From assembly GCF_024363565.1 (NCBI RefSeq), contig NZ_JAJEKE010000016.1, positions 40,276-104,275 on the forward strand: 64,000 nt of DNA, in the 5' to 3' direction. Source of the stretch: Lutispora saccharofermentans. Its GTDB lineage: Bacteria; Bacillota; Clostridia; Lutisporales; Lutisporaceae. A program made the position numbers and the translations under genes. Shown piece by piece: positions 10,368-22,182 of the stretch (position 1 is the first letter of the stretch; each line of letters begins with the position of its first letter). The notes under the pieces were generated by a model that searched no databases, was not told the DNA's origin, and was given only the letters and a program-made list of their open reading frames with translations.

Positions 10368-10611
10368 AGTCGTTCAATAGAGATGCGCAAGAAGCATTAA
10401 CCTCTATACCGCATGCCTCTCCAAGTTTCTTCATCGTGTCGATGTACACAATTTCAACTTCTTTTCCCCTGCATACTTCTAATATGCTGTTTTTTATGCT
10501 TTCTTCCACATCGTTTGCAATATAAACTGTATGTGCACTGCCATTTTTTATAGCTTTTATGGTTTGTTTCAACCCAATTATCCTTTTCTTCGAGGACTTC
10601 AACCTTTCCAT
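10366..10611 (-). CDS. L7Ae/L30e/S12e/Gadd45-family ribosomal-type protein (YbxF-like)
   Basis: 81 residues from MERLKSSKKRIIGLKQT, an alpha-beta-alpha kink-turn RNA-binding fold. The segment KAIKNGSAHTVYIANDVEES and the later GEACGIEVNASCAS match bacterial L7Ae-like proteins placed between rpoC and rpsL in Bacillota. The start at 10611 has GGAGG nine bases upstream; the 19-codon upstream extension is probably untranslated. Its exact role in the cell is not settled. Confidence 0.9.
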   Translation of the reverse strand: MERLKSSKKRIIGLKQTIKAIKNGSAHTVYIANDVEESIKNSILEVCRGKEVEIVYIDTMKKLGEACGIEVNASCASLLND

Positions 10612-10666
10612 ATCATATCGCCTCCTCATCATTAAAAAGAATACGGCTTTTTTAGCATACTTTTTC

Positions 10667-10696
10667 ATTTTAGCATTACGCTTATTTTTTTGTCAA
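10667..10696 (-). promoter_or_regulatory. Promoter of the L7Ae-rpsL-rpsG-fusA-tuf operon
   Basis: On the minus strand a TTGACA box (10691-10696) is separated by 18 bases from TAAAAT (10667-10672), about 55 bases upstream of the chosen start. The spacing suits a vegetative sigma-A promoter and would give the str operon its own start after rpoC. Confidence 0.65.
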
Positions 10697-10731
10697 TATT
10701 AATTTTTGATTTTAGTGCAATAACTCATTGT

Positions 10732-10765
10732 TGAATATGTTGTGCTAACTGATAACGATTGCAGT
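10732..10765. repeat. Fragment of the MITE-like repeat family
   Basis: The stretch tgttgtgctaactgataacg followed by attgcag closely matches one end of the repeats at 27439, 39643 and 41461. It ends exactly at the rpoC stop codon. No other half is visible, so it looks like a decayed or partial copy. Confidence 0.55.
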
Positions 10766-13700
10766 TAAATCAAATTTTGCTGCTCCTCGGCATTTTCCTC
10801 AATGTTTTCTGCCGAAACTTCCTCAGGCAAAGCTATATTGGCGTCCTTATATCTCTTCATGCCTGTTCCCGCAGGTATGAGCTTACCTATTATAACATTT
10901 TCCTTAAGCCCTACCAATGGATCTATCTTGCCCTTTATAGCTGCTTCCGTGAGCACCCTGGTGGTCTCCTGGAAGGATGCCGCAGACAAGAAGGAGTCCG
11001 TAGCCAGAGATGCTTTGGTGATACCCAACAGGGTTCTCTTTCCTGTTGCCTTTTCTCCGCCTTGCTTTGCTATCTCTTCGTTTTCTTCTTCAAACTTGAA
11101 GATGTCAAACAGGCCTCCGGGCAGCAGATCAGTATCTCCCGCATCATCAATCTTTACCTTTCTGAGCATCTGTCTTACTATTACCTCTATATGCTTATCG
11201 GCTATATCAACGCCCTGCAGCCTATAAACCCTCTGAACCTCCTGAAGCAGGTAGGATTGAACTCCTGCTATGCCTTTTATCTTCAAAATATCATGGGGGT
11301 TAACAGAACCTTCGGTTATTTCATCACCGGCTTCGATCCTGTCTCCATCATAGACTTTAAGCCTTGAACCGTAAGGTATTGCATAGGTTCTTGTATCTCC
11401 GTCATCTGCGATGACTATTACTTCTTTTTTCTTCTTGTTTGAGTCATTGACCTTCACTATGCCGGGTATTTCCGATATGGTTGCCAGACCCTTAGGCCTT
11501 CTTGCCTCAAAAAGCTCCTCGACTCTGGGGAGACCTTGAGTTATGTCATCTCCTGCAACACCGCCTGTATGGAAGGTTCTCATGGTAAGCTGAGTACCCG
11601 GCTCGCCGATGGATTGTGCGGCGATAATTCCTACGGCTTCTCCAATATTTACTGCATCTCCGGTAGCCAGATTCATGCCATAGCATTTCGCACAAACGCC
11701 ATATCTGGAGTGACAGGTCAATACCGAGCGTATATAAACCTTCTTTATTCCCGTTTTAACAATTTTTGAAGCCATGTCATCGGTTATCATGACGCCTTTC
11801 TTAACCAGAACTTCACCTGTTTCCGGGTGAACGATATCCGCCATTGTAAGTCTTCCTGCAAGTCTGTCTTCCAATTTTTCGATTATCTCGCTGCCGTCTT
11901 TTATTTCACTTACCCATAGACCTTCTTCAGTTCCGCAGTCATCTTCCCTTACTATAACGTCCTGACTTACATCAACAAGACGTCTGGTCAGATATCCCGA
12001 GTCTGCCGTTCTTAAAGCGGTATCAGCCAAGCCTTTTCTGGCGCCATGGGTAGAGGTAAAGAACTCCAAAACGTTAAGGCCTTCACGGAAGTTAGCTTTT
12101 ATAGGGATCTCTATTATTCTTCCCGATGTATCGGCCATAAGTCCTCTCATGCCCGCCAGCTGACTTATCTGGTTGACGCTTCCTCTGGCTCCCGAGTTTG
12201 CCATCATGTATACGGGGTTTAATCTGTCAAGATTATCCATCAGGGCTTTAGTGACTTCTTCCTTGGTATTCTTCCAGGTTTCTATTACCTGCTCATATCT
12301 TTCTTCATTTGATATGAGGCCCCTTCTATACATCTTTTCAATATTATCAACCTTAGAATCTGCTTCCGAAAGCAATCTTTTCTTTGCTTCGGGTATGTCA
12401 ATATCGCTTACTCCTATTGTTACTGCTCCCTTAGTTGAATAATGGAAGCCAAATGCTTTGATTTCATCAAGCACCACGGCAGTTTTAGCAGAACCATGCC
12501 TTCTATAGCATTTATCTACTATTTTGCCCAGCATTTTTTTATCTATCGGTATGAGATTGCCTTCCTTATCTTTCGGATCATATTCGAGAACAAACTCATT
12601 TCCTTCAGCCGTTCTATCCACAAAGCCGACATCTTGGGGCATGGAATCGTTGAATATGAGGCGGCCTACAGTATTCTCAACGAGCTTGTATTCGGTCTTT
12701 CCATTGATAGTTCTGGCAAGCTTTGCTTTAACCATGGCATGAAGTCCTACTTCATCCAATTGGTATGCCATAACCATCTCGTCCAGATCGGAGAATATCT
12801 TTCCTTCTCCTTTTTCACCGGGAACATGTATTGTCAAATAGTAAATTCCCATTACCATGTCCTGGGTCGGGCTTACTACAGGTCTTCCATCCTTCGGAGC
12901 CAAAATATTGTTTGCCGAAAGCATCAGAAATCTGGCTTCGGCTTGTGCTTCCACAGATAGCGGAACGTGAACCGCCATCTGGTCTCCGTCAAAGTCCGCA
13001 TTGTATGCCGTGCATACCAGCGGATGGAGCTTAAGCGCCCTGCCTTCAACCAAAACAGGTTCAAAGGCTTGTATTCCCAGCCTATGGAGTGTCGGTGCAC
13101 GGTTTAAGAGTACCGGATGCTCTTTTATTACCTCTTCAAGCACATCCCATACCTCTGTCTTGACCCTCTCCACCATACGCTTTGCGCTTTTAATATTATG
13201 GGCGAGGCCATCCTTTACAAGCTTCTTCATCACAAAGGGCTTGAAGAGCTCAAGGGCCATCTCCTTGGGAAGGCCGCACTGATAGAGCTTCAAATGAGGC
13301 CCTACAACTATAACGGAACGTCCGGAATAGTCGACACGCTTGCCCAAAAGGTTCTGCCTGAATCTTCCCTGCTTTCCTTTGAGCATATCGCTCAAGGATT
13401 TAAGCGGCCTATTGCCGGGGCCGGTGACAGGTCTTCCGCGCCTGCCGTTATCGATTAAGGCATCAACGGCCTCCTGAAGCATTCTTTTCTCGTTCCTGAC
13501 GATTATATCTGGAGCTCCAAGGTCCAGAAGCCTTTTCAACCTATTATTTCTGTTTATAACCCTTCTATATAGATCATTCAAATCCGAAGTGGCAAATCTG
13601 CCTCCGTCAAGCTGCACCATTGGCCTTAAATCCGGCGGGATTACAGGGATCACATCCAGAATCATCCACTCAGGCTTATTGCCGGATTTTCTGAAAGCTT

Positions 13701-14340
13701 CCACCACCTCAAGCCTTCTTACAGTTCTGAGCTTTTTTTGTCCTGAGCTGTCCTTTAGGTCATGTCTCAATTCTTTAGCCAGTTGTTCCAGATCCAAAAC
13801 GGCAAGAAGCTCTTTTATTGCTTCAGCACCCATTCCTGCTCTGAATTTGGAGCCATATTTCTCAATAGCTTCTCTGAATTCCTTTTCGTTCAGTATCTGC
13901 TTTACAGATAGACCCGTATCTCCCGGTTCGATCACAATATAAGAAGCAAAATACAATACCTTCTCCAATGCTCTTGGCGACATATCCAATAACAAACCCA
14001 TACGGCTGGGTATACCCTTGAAATACCAGATATGAGATACAGGAGCAGCCAGCTCGATATGGCCCATCCTCTCTCTCCTCACCTTAGCTTTTGTTACTTC
14101 AACACCGCATCTGTCGCAGATTATGCCCTTATATCTGATTCTTTTGTACTTGCCGCAATGGCATTCCCAATCCTTGGTAGGCCCGAATATCCTTTCGCAG
14201 AATAAACCTTCCTTTTCCGGTTTTAAGGTTCTATAGTTTATGGTTTCAGGTTTTTTTACCTCTCCTCTTGACCATTCCCTTACTTTCTCCGGGGATGCCA
14301 AACCAATCTTTAATGATTCGAAGTTGTTTAATTCCAACAA
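10765..14340 (-). CDS. rpoC: DNA-directed RNA polymerase subunit beta'
   Basis: 1191 residues. The N-terminal zinc site uses Cys60, Cys62, Cys75 and Cys78, and the catalytic magnesium loop NADFDGD is at 447-453. The bridge-helix and trigger-loop region ([20 protein letters not shown]) is intact. The start is a TTG (14340, or the next TTG at 14337) behind GGGAGAG; other in-frame starts are absent. It lies 20 bases after rpoB. The stop codon coincides with the edge of a repeat fragment. Confidence 0.98.
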   Translation of the reverse strand: MLELNNFESLKIGLASPEKVREWSRGEVKKPETINYRTLKPEKEGLFCERIFGPTKDWECHCGKYKRIRYKGIICDRCGVEVTKAKVRRERMGHIELAAPVSHIWYFKGIPSRMGLLLDMSPRALEKVLYFASYIVIEPGDTGLSVKQILNEKEFREAIEKYGSKFRAGMGAEAIKELLAVLDLEQLAKELRHDLKDSSGQKKLRTVRRLEVVEAFRKSGNKPEWMILDVIPVIPPDLRPMVQLDGGRFATSDLNDLYRRVINRNNRLKRLLDLGAPDIIVRNEKRMLQEAVDALIDNGRRGRPVTGPGNRPLKSLSDMLKGKQGRFRQNLLGKRVDYSGRSVIVVGPHLKLYQCGLPKEMALELFKPFVMKKLVKDGLAHNIKSAKRMVERVKTEVWDVLEEVIKEHPVLLNRAPTLHRLGIQAFEPVLVEGRALKLHPLVCTAYNADFDGDQMAVHVPLSVEAQAEARFLMLSANNILAPKDGRPVVSPTQDMVMGIYYLTIHVPGEKGEGKIFSDLDEMVMAYQLDEVGLHAMVKAKLARTINGKTEYKLVENTVGRLIFNDSMPQDVGFVDRTAEGNEFVLEYDPKDKEGNLIPIDKKMLGKIVDKCYRRHGSAKTAVVLDEIKAFGFHYSTKGAVTIGVSDIDIPEAKKRLLSEADSKVDNIEKMYRRGLISNEERYEQVIETWKNTKEEVTKALMDNLDRLNPVYMMANSGARGSVNQISQLAGMRGLMADTSGRIIEIPIKANFREGLNVLEFFTSTHGARKGLADTALRTADSGYLTRRLVDVSQDVIVREDDCGTEEGLWVSEIKDGSEIIEKLEDRLAGRLTMADIVHPETGEVLVKKGVMITDDMASKIVKTGIKKVYIRSVLTCHSRYGVCAKCYGMNLATGDAVNIGEAVGIIAAQSIGEPGTQLTMRTFHTGGVAGDDITQGLPRVEELFEARRPKGLATISEIPGIVKVNDSNKKKKEVIVIADDGDTRTYAIPYGSRLKVYDGDRIEAGDEITEGSVNPHDILKIKGIAGVQSYLLQEVQRVYRLQGVDIADKHIEVIVRQMLRKVKIDDAGDTDLLPGGLFDIFKFEEENEEIAKQGGEKATGKRTLLGITKASLATDSFLSAASFQETTRVLTEAAIKGKIDPLVGLKENVIIGKLIPAGTGMKRYKDANIALPEEVSAENIEENAEEQQNLI

Positions 14341-14360
14341 GGGCTCTTCTCTCCCTTCCT

Positions 14361-17300
14361 TTAATAATCTTCCTCTTCTTCTTCTTCTTCTTGGGTCTCA
14401 TTCTTTATCAAATCATCTATATCCAAATCTATTTCGAAATCTTCTTCTTCTGCGTCTTCATCATAGTCATCATATAGATTGTCTTTTTCCTCTTCAACTC
14501 CACCTTTGTAGGGAAGATTTGAAAGGTCGACATCTTCGCGGGTCTCCATTTCGTTGCTGAGGTCTTCCAAGTCATCATCAACAGATTCTTTTATTGTGAT
14601 TTCCTCATTTTCTTCAGAAAGCACCTTTACATCCAGTGCAAGGCTCTGAAGCTCCTTTATCAATACCTTAAAGGATTCCGGAACTCCCGGCTCAGGGATA
14701 TTTTCTCCCTTGACGATGGATTCGTAGGTCTTCACTCTGCCCACTACATCATCAGACTTCACGGTAAGAATTTCTTGCAGTGTATGAGCCGCACCGTATG
14801 CCTCCAATGCCCAAACCTCCATCTCCCCGAATCGCTGGCCGCCAAATTGGGCTTTTCCGCCTAATGGCTGCTGAGTTACAAGGGAGTATGGTCCTGTGGA
14901 TCTGGCGTGAATCTTATCATCTACCAGGTGAAGGAGCTTGAGTATATACATGTAGCCTACCGTAACATCATTGTCAAAGTATTCTCCCGTTCTGCCGTCC
15001 CTCAATGTGATCTTTCCTGTTCTGTCAAGATTTACATCCACAAGAGGATTATCCTCTAAGCCGCCTAATAAATTCTCCATGTCTTTTATATTATTTAAGT
15101 CGGTATCCTTAATCTTTTCTTTAAAGTGATTGAGCTTTTTATCCAGTTCAAATACGGGATCAGCCAAATATTCATTGATTATCTCTACATTTTCATCTAT
15201 ATTGAAGTCGCCTGGTTCTTCGTCTTCCGTATAGCTTATTTTATTCTTTATAGCTTTCAGCTGCTTTTTAACCTGAATGAATTTATTCGCAGTTTCCAGA
15301 GTATCCATTATATCATTCTCATTGGCACCATCAAATACAGGAGTAGCTATCTTCCATCCCAAGGCCTTGGCAGCCAAACCAAGATGGACTTCCAGCACCT
15401 GTCCTATATTCATACGCGATGGCACTCCAAGAGGATTCAATACGATCTCCAGAGGCGTCCCGTTGGGCAGGAAGGGCATATCCTCTTCGGGAAGGATTCT
15501 GGATATAACGCCCTTGTTTCCGTGTCTTCCGGCCATCTTATCTCCGACGGAGATCTTTCTCTTCTGCGCTATATAAACCCTCACCAATTGATTTACACCA
15601 GGAGGCAGCTCATCGCCGTTTTCTCTTGTAAACACTTTTACGTCAACTATTATGCCTGCTTCGCCATGGGGCACTCTCAGCGATGTGTCCCTTACTTCTC
15701 TGGCTTTTTCACCGAATATGGCTCTCAGCAGTCTTTCCTCGGCTGTAAGCTCGGTTTCACCCTTGGGTGTCACCTTGCCCACCAATATATCTCCTGTTCT
15801 TACTTCAGCGCCTATCCTGATAATGCCTCTTTCATCCAGGTCCTTTAACGCTTCTTCACCCACATTGGGTATGTCCCTGGTTATTTCCTCGGGCCCCAGC
15901 TTTGTATCACGGGCTTCGGCTTCGTATTCTTCTATATGAATAGATGTAAACACATCTTCTTTAACCAGCTTTTCACTTATCAATATAGCGTCCTCATAGT
16001 TATAGCCTTCCCAGGTCATAAAACCAATGAGCACATTTCTTCCAAGGCCGATTTCGCCATAATCCGTAGATGGACCATCGCCGATTACCTGACCCTTCTT
16101 TACTATTTCTCCTTTTTTAACAAAAGGTCTCTGGTTTATGCAAGTGCCCTGGTTGGATCTTAAGAACTTGAGAAGCTTATACCTGTCTCTGCCGCCATCA
16201 TCGTTTCTTATCACTATTTCATTGGAGCTTACCTTTTCCACAACCCCGCCATTCCTTGCCAGTATCACAACACCGGAATCGATGGCTGCTTTATATTCCA
16301 TTCCTGTACCCACTATAGGGGATTCAGGCTTAATGAGAGGAACCGCCTGCCTTTGCATGTTGGAGCCCATGAGAGCACGGTTGGCGTCATCATTTTCAAG
16401 GAAGGGTATCATGGCTGTAGCTACCGAAACTACCTGCTTGGGCGATACGTCCATATACTCAACCTCTGATATGGGCACGACCACTATCTCATGCCTTATC
16501 CTGGCGGTAACCTTTTTGTCTATAAATCTTCCTTCCGCATCCAGGGCTTCATTGGCCTGGGCTACGATATAATCATCCTCTTCATCAGCGGTTACATATA
16601 CGATTTCATCAGTTACTATCTTTTCTCCGCTTTCATCAATCTTAACGACCCTATAGGGCGCTTCTATAAAACCATACTCATTGATTCTGGCATAGGTACT
16701 GAGACTTCCTATAAGTCCGATGTTAGGGCCTTCGGGAGTTTCTATAGGGCACATTCTGCTGTAATGGGAGTGATGAACGTCTCTGACTTCAAAGCCGGCT
16801 CTTTCTCTGGACAGTCCTCCCGGGCCCAGAGCAGAAAGCCTTCTCTTGTGAGTCAGCTCCGCCAACGGGTTTGTCTGGTCCATGAATTGAGACAATTGGC
16901 TGCTTCCAAAAAATTCTTTGATAGAAGCGGCTACCGGTCTTATATTTATAAGCTGCTGGGGAGTTACCACATCTATATCCTGTATGGTCATTCTCTCCTT
17001 GACGACCCTCTCCATACGAGAGAGGCCGATTCTGAACTGATTCTGCAAAAGCTCTCCAACGGATCTGAGTCTTCTATTCCCCAGATGATCGATATCATCA
17101 ACATTTCCTACATTATAGATGAGATTCAGATTATAGCTTACGGAGGCCATAATATCATCAATGACTATATGCTTAGGAATAAGGTCGTGTATTCTTTTTT
17201 TAATTTCTTCCTTTATATCCGCTTCAGATTCGTATTTGTTCAATATTTCTTTCAATATGCCTAAATTTACCAGTTCCCTGATGCTTAAATCGGAAACATC

Positions 17301-18350
17301 AAAAGGCAAATATTTATTTATATCTACAACATTGTTTCCAAGAATCTTTACCGCTCTTCCTTCAGATAATATAAAGGCTTCATTTATGCCGGCGTTCTGA
17401 ATTTGCTGAGCCTTGTCTCTGGTTATCTTATCCCCGGCTGCAGCTAAAATTTCTCCGGTTTTCGGATCGACAATGTCTTTTTCAAGTTTCTGACCGCTCA
17501 ATCTTGATGCTAAGGAAAGTTTTTTATTAAATTTATACCTTCCTACTTTTGCCAGATCATATCTCTTGGGATCAAAAAACAAGGATTCTATTAGAGATTT
17601 GGCGCTTTCAACTGTTGGAGGTTCACCGGGTCTGAGTCTTTTGTACACTTCAATAAGGCCTTCCTCGGTATTCTTGGTGGTGTCTTTTTGCAGTGTAACC
17701 TTTATCCTTTCGTCTTCTCCAAGCACATTTTCAATCTGTTGATCTGTACCATATCCGAGAGCTTTCAAAAGCACAGTAATCGGAATTTTCCTCGTTCTGT
17801 CTATTCTCACCCATAATACATCGTTAGAGTCCGTTTCGTATTCCAACCATGCTCCTCTATTAGGAATAACCGTTGCTGAGTGCAATCTCTTTCCAGACTT
17901 ATCTATCTGCTCATCATAATAAACTCCGGGGGATCTAACCAACTGGCTTACTATAACTCTTTCAGCGCCATTGATTATAAAGGTTCCCTGATCTGTCATG
18001 AGAGGGAAATCTCCCATAAAGACTTCTTGTTCTTTTACTTCGTTGGTAGATTTATTGGCAAGTCTGATTTTCACCTTCAGCGGCGCAGAGTATGTAACAT
18101 CTCTCTCCTTGCACTCTTCAACACTATACTTGGGCTTACCATCCAAAGAATAGTCAACGAATTCCAATACCAGGTTTCCTGTATAATCTGAGATTGGAGA
18201 TACATCGTTAAATACCTCTTTCAGACCTTCTTCCAGAAACCAGTTATAGGAATTTTTCTGGACTTCAATAAGATTCGGCATATCCATGACTTCATCAATG
18301 TTTGAGTAGCTCATTCTCTGATTTTTCCCAACAGAGATTGGATGTACCAT
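14361..18350 (-). CDS. rpoB: DNA-directed RNA polymerase subunit beta
   Basis: 1329 residues, longer than most Bacillota RpoB. The rifampicin region [20 protein letters not shown] then [11 protein letters not shown] is wild type. The catalytic-core segments ([12 protein letters not shown], and the C-terminal [20 protein letters not shown]) are present. The usual C-terminus is passed at [10 protein letters not shown]; about 78 further residues follow, very rich in Asp and Glu and ending in a run of eight acidic residues before Tyr. The tail has no recognised domain. It has its own promoter upstream. Confidence 0.98.
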   Translation of the reverse strand: MVHPISVGKNQRMSYSNIDEVMDMPNLIEVQKNSYNWFLEEGLKEVFNDVSPISDYTGNLVLEFVDYSLDGKPKYSVEECKERDVTYSAPLKVKIRLANKSTNEVKEQEVFMGDFPLMTDQGTFIINGAERVIVSQLVRSPGVYYDEQIDKSGKRLHSATVIPNRGAWLEYETDSNDVLWVRIDRTRKIPITVLLKALGYGTDQQIENVLGEDERIKVTLQKDTTKNTEEGLIEVYKRLRPGEPPTVESAKSLIESLFFDPKRYDLAKVGRYKFNKKLSLASRLSGQKLEKDIVDPKTGEILAAAGDKITRDKAQQIQNAGINEAFILSEGRAVKILGNNVVDINKYLPFDVSDLSIRELVNLGILKEILNKYESEADIKEEIKKRIHDLIPKHIVIDDIMASVSYNLNLIYNVGNVDDIDHLGNRRLRSVGELLQNQFRIGLSRMERVVKERMTIQDIDVVTPQQLINIRPVAASIKEFFGSSQLSQFMDQTNPLAELTHKRRLSALGPGGLSRERAGFEVRDVHHSHYSRMCPIETPEGPNIGLIGSLSTYARINEYGFIEAPYRVVKIDESGEKIVTDEIVYVTADEEDDYIVAQANEALDAEGRFIDKKVTARIRHEIVVVPISEVEYMDVSPKQVVSVATAMIPFLENDDANRALMGSNMQRQAVPLIKPESPIVGTGMEYKAAIDSGVVILARNGGVVEKVSSNEIVIRNDDGGRDRYKLLKFLRSNQGTCINQRPFVKKGEIVKKGQVIGDGPSTDYGEIGLGRNVLIGFMTWEGYNYEDAILISEKLVKEDVFTSIHIEEYEAEARDTKLGPEEITRDIPNVGEEALKDLDERGIIRIGAEVRTGDILVGKVTPKGETELTAEERLLRAIFGEKAREVRDTSLRVPHGEAGIIVDVKVFTRENGDELPPGVNQLVRVYIAQKRKISVGDKMAGRHGNKGVISRILPEEDMPFLPNGTPLEIVLNPLGVPSRMNIGQVLEVHLGLAAKALGWKIATPVFDGANENDIMDTLETANKFIQVKKQLKAIKNKISYTEDEEPGDFNIDENVEIINEYLADPVFELDKKLNHFKEKIKDTDLNNIKDMENLLGGLEDNPLVDVNLDRTGKITLRDGRTGEYFDNDVTVGYMYILKLLHLVDDKIHARSTGPYSLVTQQPLGGKAQFGGQRFGEMEVWALEAYGAAHTLQEILTVKSDDVVGRVKTYESIVKGENIPEPGVPESFKVLIKELQSLALDVKVLSEENEEITIKESVDDDLEDLSNEMETREDVDLSNLPYKGGVEEEKDNLYDDYDEDAEEEDFEIDLDIDDLIKNETQEEEEEEEDY

Positions 18351-18524
18351 AAGTCACTCACCCCTTAATAATAAATAAAGTAAAATAGCCAAAAGCTCTC
18401 CGACCATAACTGCTTTTGGTTAACTGTAAATTTTAGCATAGCTATTTTAATATTGCCTTTTTTAGTCAATCTTATACAGCCACATGCCTAAATATAGTAA
18501 TTTCTTACACCAATGCAATATATA

Positions 18525-18553
18525 ATATTAACATACCATCTATTGTCTGTCAA
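18525..18553 (-). promoter_or_regulatory. Promoter of rpoBC
   Basis: In the 408-base gap between rpoB and rplL, TTGACA (18548-18553) and TAATAT (18525-18530) are separated by exactly 17 bases on the minus strand. The leader to the rpoB ATG is about 170 bases. Within the same gap is the perfect palindrome ATTTCCCGGGAAAT at 18637-18650; nothing else in the gap looks coding. Confidence 0.75.
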
Positions 18554-18730
18554 TAAGACAATTCAATTACTTTTATGAATTTTGCTGTCTTCTCTAATAT
18601 ATTTCAACTCTGCTGTGCTTTTTTTATTTTGTCGACATTTCCCGGGAAATATGAGTATTTGTGTCAGATCGTCTGTATATAATGTTGTCATTTTTGAAAT
18701 GATACTCAAATGGAAAAGGATAGTTGTTAA

Positions 18731-18755
18731 AAGAGCCGCACATTATGCGGCTCTT
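18731..18755 (-). terminator. Terminator/attenuator after rplL
   Basis: AAGAGCCGCA pairs with TGCGGCTCTT over a five-base loop, followed by TTTTAAC on the minus strand, 4 bases after the rplL stop. Such a hairpin between rplL and rpoB commonly lowers polymerase gene transcription relative to L7/L12. Confidence 0.85.
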
Positions 18756-18758
18756 GAT

Positions 18759-19139
18759 TTATTTTATTTCTACTGTAGCACCTGTTCCGTCGAATTTTGC
18801 TTTTATTTCATCTGCTTCTTGTTTGCTTACGCCTTCTTTAACTGGCTTTGGAGCTCCGTCAACAAGATCCTTTGCTTCTTTTAGGCCAAGACCGGTTATT
18901 TCTCTAACTACCTTGATAACCTTGATCTTTTCTGCACCTGCAGCTACCAATACCACATTGAATTCAGTCTGCTCTTCTGCTGCCGGACCTGCTGCTGCTG
19001 CCGGACCTGCTGCTACTGCTGCAGGAGCTGCTGCTGTTACACCAAACTCCTCTTCTATAGCTTTAACCAATTCTGCTAATTCTAATACTGTCATGTTCTT
19101 TATTTCTTCTATGAACTTTAAAGTTTTTTCACTTGCCAT
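18759..19139 (-). CDS. rplL: 50S ribosomal protein L7/L12
   Basis: 126 residues. The N-terminal dimerisation domain is followed by an Ala/Gly/Pro-rich hinge (about residues 35-55, repeats of AAAGPAA) and the C-terminal factor-binding domain with [21 protein letters not shown]7/L12 dimers on L10 form the stalk that recruits EF-Tu and EF-G. It lies 20 bases after rplJ. Confidence 0.97.
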   Translation of the reverse strand: MASEKTLKFIEEIKNMTVLELAELVKAIEEEFGVTAAAPAAVAAGPAAAAGPAAEEQTEFNVVLVAAGAEKIKVIKVVREITGLGLKEAKDLVDGAPKPVKEGVSKQEADEIKAKFDGTGATVEIK

Positions 19140-19159
19140 TTTATTTACCTCCTAATATA

Positions 19160-19663
19160 TTAAGCTTCCGCTTCTTTTTTTTCTTTTATAGAATTCAACA
19201 TATATGCAAGGTTTCTGACCGAGCCCTGCAATGCACCAAGCAGCATAGCGATGAGAACTTCTCTTGACGGCAGATCTCCAAGAGCTTTTACGGCGTCCGC
19301 ATCCATAAAGCTGTTTTCAACGAAACCGGCTTTAACTGCTATCGGTGTCTTTGGATTATCCTTTTGGAATTGATTTATTGTTTTAGCAGGAGCTACAACA
19401 TCATCATATCCGAATACATATCCTACAGTGCCTTCCAAGAACTCATTCAATTCTTCTATTCCTGCTTCATGGGCAGCCCTCTTAAATAATGTGTTCTTGT
19501 AAACCTTATAGTCTACGCCTGCTTCTCTAAACCTCTTTCTCAGCTCAGTTACATCTTCAACGTTTATGCCTTTATAATCGACTAACAGTACTGATTTAGA
19601 TTTTTGAAGCTTTTCTTTTACTTCATTAACAACTTGCTGTTTTGCTTCTAGATTTTTTGACAT
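19160..19663 (-). CDS. rplJ: 50S ribosomal protein L10
   Basis: 167 residues. L10 forms the stalk base and carries the L7/L12 dimers on its C-terminal helix. The SVLLVDYKGINVEDVTELRK region and KVYKNTLFKRAA match the family. An L10-type leader with terminator lies immediately upstream, so excess L10 (with L12) is expected to repress the pair. Confidence 0.97.
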   Translation of the reverse strand: MSKNLEAKQQVVNEVKEKLQKSKSVLLVDYKGINVEDVTELRKRFREAGVDYKVYKNTLFKRAAHEAGIEELNEFLEGTVGYVFGYDDVVAPAKTINQFQKDNPKTPIAVKAGFVENSFMDADAVKALGDLPSREVLIAMLLGALQGSVRNLAYMLNSIKEKKEAEA

Positions 19664-19683
19664 ATCTACACCTCCTCTGTTGG

Positions 19684-19802
19684 ATTATTGGCCTTTTGAA
19701 TATACAAAAGACCTCTCCGTAGACGTAGAGAGGTCATAAACAAATTTATGATCGAACCTCGGTAGGAAATTAAGCAAAAGCACCTACTGTCTACGGTAAT
19801 AT
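19684..19802 (-). promoter_or_regulatory. Ribosomal protein L10 leader with terminator
   Basis: The leader between rplA and rplJ begins at ACCGTAGACAGTAGGTG and contains CCTACCGAGGTTCGATC, the conserved paired blocks of the Bacillota L10 leader. It ends in a strong hairpin GACCTCTC-loop-GAGAGGTC (19710-19735) followed by TTTTGTATAT. The CGTCTACGG loop can instead pair with the GTAGAC segment, consistent with an attenuation switch controlled by L10-L12 binding. Confidence 0.88.
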
Positions 19803-19824
19803 CTTCAATTTTAACTCTGTGCTG

Positions 19825-20520
19825 TTATTCAACGACACGGAGAGGGTTAACTTTGATGCCAGGCCCCATAGTGCTTGTCAATGTAACGCTCTTCAGGTAG
19901 GTACCCTTTGCGGCTGCAGGTTTAGCTTTTACCACAGCTTCCATCAAAGTTTTGAAATTGTCAGCCAGTTTTTCAGTTCCAAAGGATGCTTTTCCTACAG
20001 CAACGTGAACGATACTGGTCTTGTCAACTCTGTATTCAACTTTACCGGCTTTGATATCTGCAATAGCTCTTGATATATCAAAGGTTACTGTTCCGGATTT
20101 CGGGTTAGGCATTAAACCCTTTGGTCCAAGTATTTTACCTAGTCTGCCGACTACGCCCATCATGTCCGGGGTAGCGACTACTACGTCATAATCGAACCAA
20201 TTTTCAGTTTGTATCTTTGCAACCAATTCCTCAGCGCCAACAAAATCAGCTCCTGCTGCTTCTGCTTCTTTAGCCTTGTCACCCTTTGCAAATACTAAAA
20301 CTCTAAGAGTTTTACCTGTTCCATGAGGCAATACAACAACGCCTCTGACCTGTTGGTCCGCATGCCTGGGGTCAACACCCAGCTTAATGTGAACTTCTAT
20401 GGATTCGTCAAATTTTGCCTTAGCTGTCTTTTGAACCAATTCAATGGCTTCCTTTGGATCATAAAGCTTGCCTGGTTCGATAAGCTTCATGCTTTCCTGG
20501 TATTTTTTACCTCTAAACAT
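19825..20520 (-). CDS. rplA: 50S ribosomal protein L1
   Basis: 231 residues. L1 forms the mobile stalk that guides deacylated tRNA release. The start [16 protein letters not shown] and the core [14 protein letters not shown] and [19 protein letters not shown] are clear. It follows rplK by 50 bases, and is followed by the L10 leader. Confidence 0.97.
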   Translation of the reverse strand: MFRGKKYQESMKLIEPGKLYDPKEAIELVQKTAKAKFDESIEVHIKLGVDPRHADQQVRGVVVLPHGTGKTLRVLVFAKGDKAKEAEAAGADFVGAEELVAKIQTENWFDYDVVVATPDMMGVVGRLGKILGPKGLMPNPKSGTVTFDISRAIADIKAGKVEYRVDKTSIVHVAVGKASFGTEKLADNFKTLMEAVVKAKPAAAKGTYLKSVTLTSTMGPGIKVNPLRVVE

Positions 20521-20570
20521 TACTTTTCCTCCTTGTGGTAAGCGGAAATTTTATTTCCTCCCACTTATTT

Positions 20571-20996
20571 TTAGTCTTCTACGACTACTCCCATGCTTCT
20601 TGCTGTACCTGCTACCATGCTCATTGCGGCTTCTATGCTGCCGGCATTTAGATCAGGCATTTTAAGCTCAGCAATCTCTCTGACCTTAGCTTTGGATATC
20701 TTCGCTACCTTGTTCTTGTTTGGTACTCCAGAACCGCTTTCAATTCCGACTGCCTTCTTTATTAGAACTGCTGCAGGCGGAGTTTTTGTTATGAAAGTGA
20801 AGGATCTGTCCTGATATACAGTAATAACAACAGGTATGATCAAGCCTGCTTGCTTTGCAGTCTTTTCATTGAATTCCTTGCAGAAGCCCATGATATTAAC
20901 ACCATGCTGACCCAAAGCAGGACCTATCGGTGGAGCGGGCGTAGCTTTGCCTGCAGGAACCTGAAGCTTTACTAATGCAGAAACTTTTTTAGCCAT
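20571..20996 (-). CDS. rplK: 50S ribosomal protein L11
   Basis: 141 residues from [19 protein letters not shown]11 binds the GTPase-associated centre of 23S rRNA and is needed for the stringent response trigger. [22 protein letters not shown] is the family signature. The in-frame Met six codons upstream is rejected because the family starts at MAKK. Confidence 0.97.
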   Translation of the reverse strand: MAKKVSALVKLQVPAGKATPAPPIGPALGQHGVNIMGFCKEFNEKTAKQAGLIIPVVITVYQDRSFTFITKTPPAAVLIKKAVGIESGSGVPNKNKVAKISKAKVREIAELKMPDLNAGSIEAAMSMVAGTARSMGVVVED

Positions 20997-21043
20997 TGTT
21001 GCACCTCCTCTCACGGAAACTTCTATATATGAACATATATAAA

Positions 21044-21565
21044 CTACTTCAAAGTTTCAATTTGAAGGAATTCCAATTCAACTGGGGTTTCTCTTCCAAA
21101 CATTGAAACCATGACCTTTACCTTTTGCTTTTCATTATTGATTTCTAATATGGTTCCTACAAAGTTTTCAAAAGGCCCGGAAATAACTTTAACGCTGTCA
21201 CCAACCCTGGCATCAAGCTTAACAGGAATCTTTTCAACACCTAAAGTTTTTACTTCCATATCGGTGAGAGGCACGGGTTTAGAACCAGGTCCGACAAAAC
21301 CTGTCACACCCCTTGTGTTTCTAACAACATACCATGATTCATCAGTCATTATCATCTTGACAATAACATATCCAGGAAATATCTTTTTCTGGGTGACCTT
21401 CTTCTTGCCGTTCTTTATCTCTATTTGCTCTTCGATGGGCACCTTTACCTCAAAGATCACATCCTGCATATTTCTATTCTCAACGATTTTCTCAATATTA
21501 GCCTTTACCTTATTCTCATAGCCGGAATAAGTGTGAACCACATACCACTTGCCTCTTTCTTCCAT
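21044..21565 (-). CDS. nusG: Transcription termination/antitermination factor NusG
   Basis: 173 residues with an N-terminal NGN domain ([20 protein letters not shown]) and a C-terminal KOW domain ([18 protein letters not shown], about 123-140). It binds the RNA polymerase clamp and couples to ribosomal S10. It follows secE by 46 bases and precedes rplK, the standard order. Confidence 0.97.
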   Translation of the reverse strand: MEERGKWYVVHTYSGYENKVKANIEKIVENRNMQDVIFEVKVPIEEQIEIKNGKKKVTQKKIFPGYVIVKMIMTDESWYVVRNTRGVTGFVGPGSKPVPLTDMEVKTLGVEKIPVKLDARVGDSVKVISGPFENFVGTILEINNEKQKVKVMVSMFGRETPVELEFLQIETLK

Positions 21566-21611
21566 CAGTAAGCAGACCCCGTGATGAACACGATAGTCTT
21601 TCCTCCTTTTA

Positions 21612-21815
21612 CTATTTCATTAGGAATATGTCCAATACCTTCCCAAAACCCATGTCTACAGCCCATAATGCTACTCCTATGATAAGTATAGAAACCAAAA
21701 CTACTTCCGTATGCTGTAAAACTTCTTTTCTGCTGGGCCAGCTGACCTTTTTCATCTCAGCCTTTGTTTCTTTGAAATACTTCTTCATGCTAAACTTCTT
21801 AGCTGTATCTGTCAT
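21612..21815 (-). CDS. secE: Preprotein translocase subunit SecE
   Basis: 67 residues. An amphipathic segment (KKYFKETKAEMKKVSWPSRKE) is followed by one membrane helix (VVLVSILIIGVALWAVDMGF), which is the short Gram-positive SecE form. It clamps SecY in the Sec translocon. It lies between rpmG and nusG. Confidence 0.96.
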   Translation of the reverse strand: MTDTAKKFSMKKYFKETKAEMKKVSWPSRKEVLQHTEVVLVSILIIGVALWAVDMGFGKVLDIFLMK

Positions 21816-21835
21816 ATTTTCACTTCCTTTACAGC

Positions 21836-21985
21836 CTATTTTGTTTCTTTATGGGTAGTATGTTTTCTGCAGAATCTGCAGTATTTATTCATTTCCAGTC
21901 TGTCAGGATCATTCTTCTTGTTCTTCATGTTGTTATAATTTCTCTGCTTGCATTCACTGCATGCAAGGGTTATCTTAACTCTCAT
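21836..21985 (-). CDS. rpmG: 50S ribosomal protein L33 (zinc-binding form)
   Basis: 49 residues from [18 protein letters not shown]. Two Cys-x2-Cys pairs (residues 9/12 and 36/39) make it the C+ zinc-binding type. The longer upstream extension is rejected since GGAGG lies just before 21985. It heads the rpmG-secE-nusG operon. Confidence 0.95.
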   Translation of the reverse strand: MRVKITLACSECKQRNYNNMKNKKNDPDRLEMNKYCRFCRKHTTHKETK

Positions 21986-22061
21986 TACGGCACCTCCCAA
22001 CATTAACGCATTAATATCTTGACAATAAAACATAAACATAGCACATTCGGGCTACCTTAAA

Positions 22062-22090
22062 AATCTATCATAATTTAATCCTTATGTCAA
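22062..22090 (-). promoter_or_regulatory. Promoter of rpmG-secE-nusG
   Basis: TTGACA (22085-22090) and TAGATT (22062-22067) are 17 bases apart on the minus strand, about 75 bases before the rpmG start, and follow the tuf terminator. Confidence 0.7.
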
Positions 22091-22182
22091 TATTTTGTCC
22101 CTAACTTCCCTTTATATTTATCTACAGCTGACTGCCAGCCGCATATAATGATTATTGCCAAGCTTTTTTCGTTTAATACTTT

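Noticed and set aside
15126..17264. Long plus-strand ORFs of 240 and 257 codons within rpoB
   Set aside because: They lie fully opposite rpoB, lack ribosome-binding sites and have Tyr/Phe/Ser-rich composition typical of antisense shadow frames.
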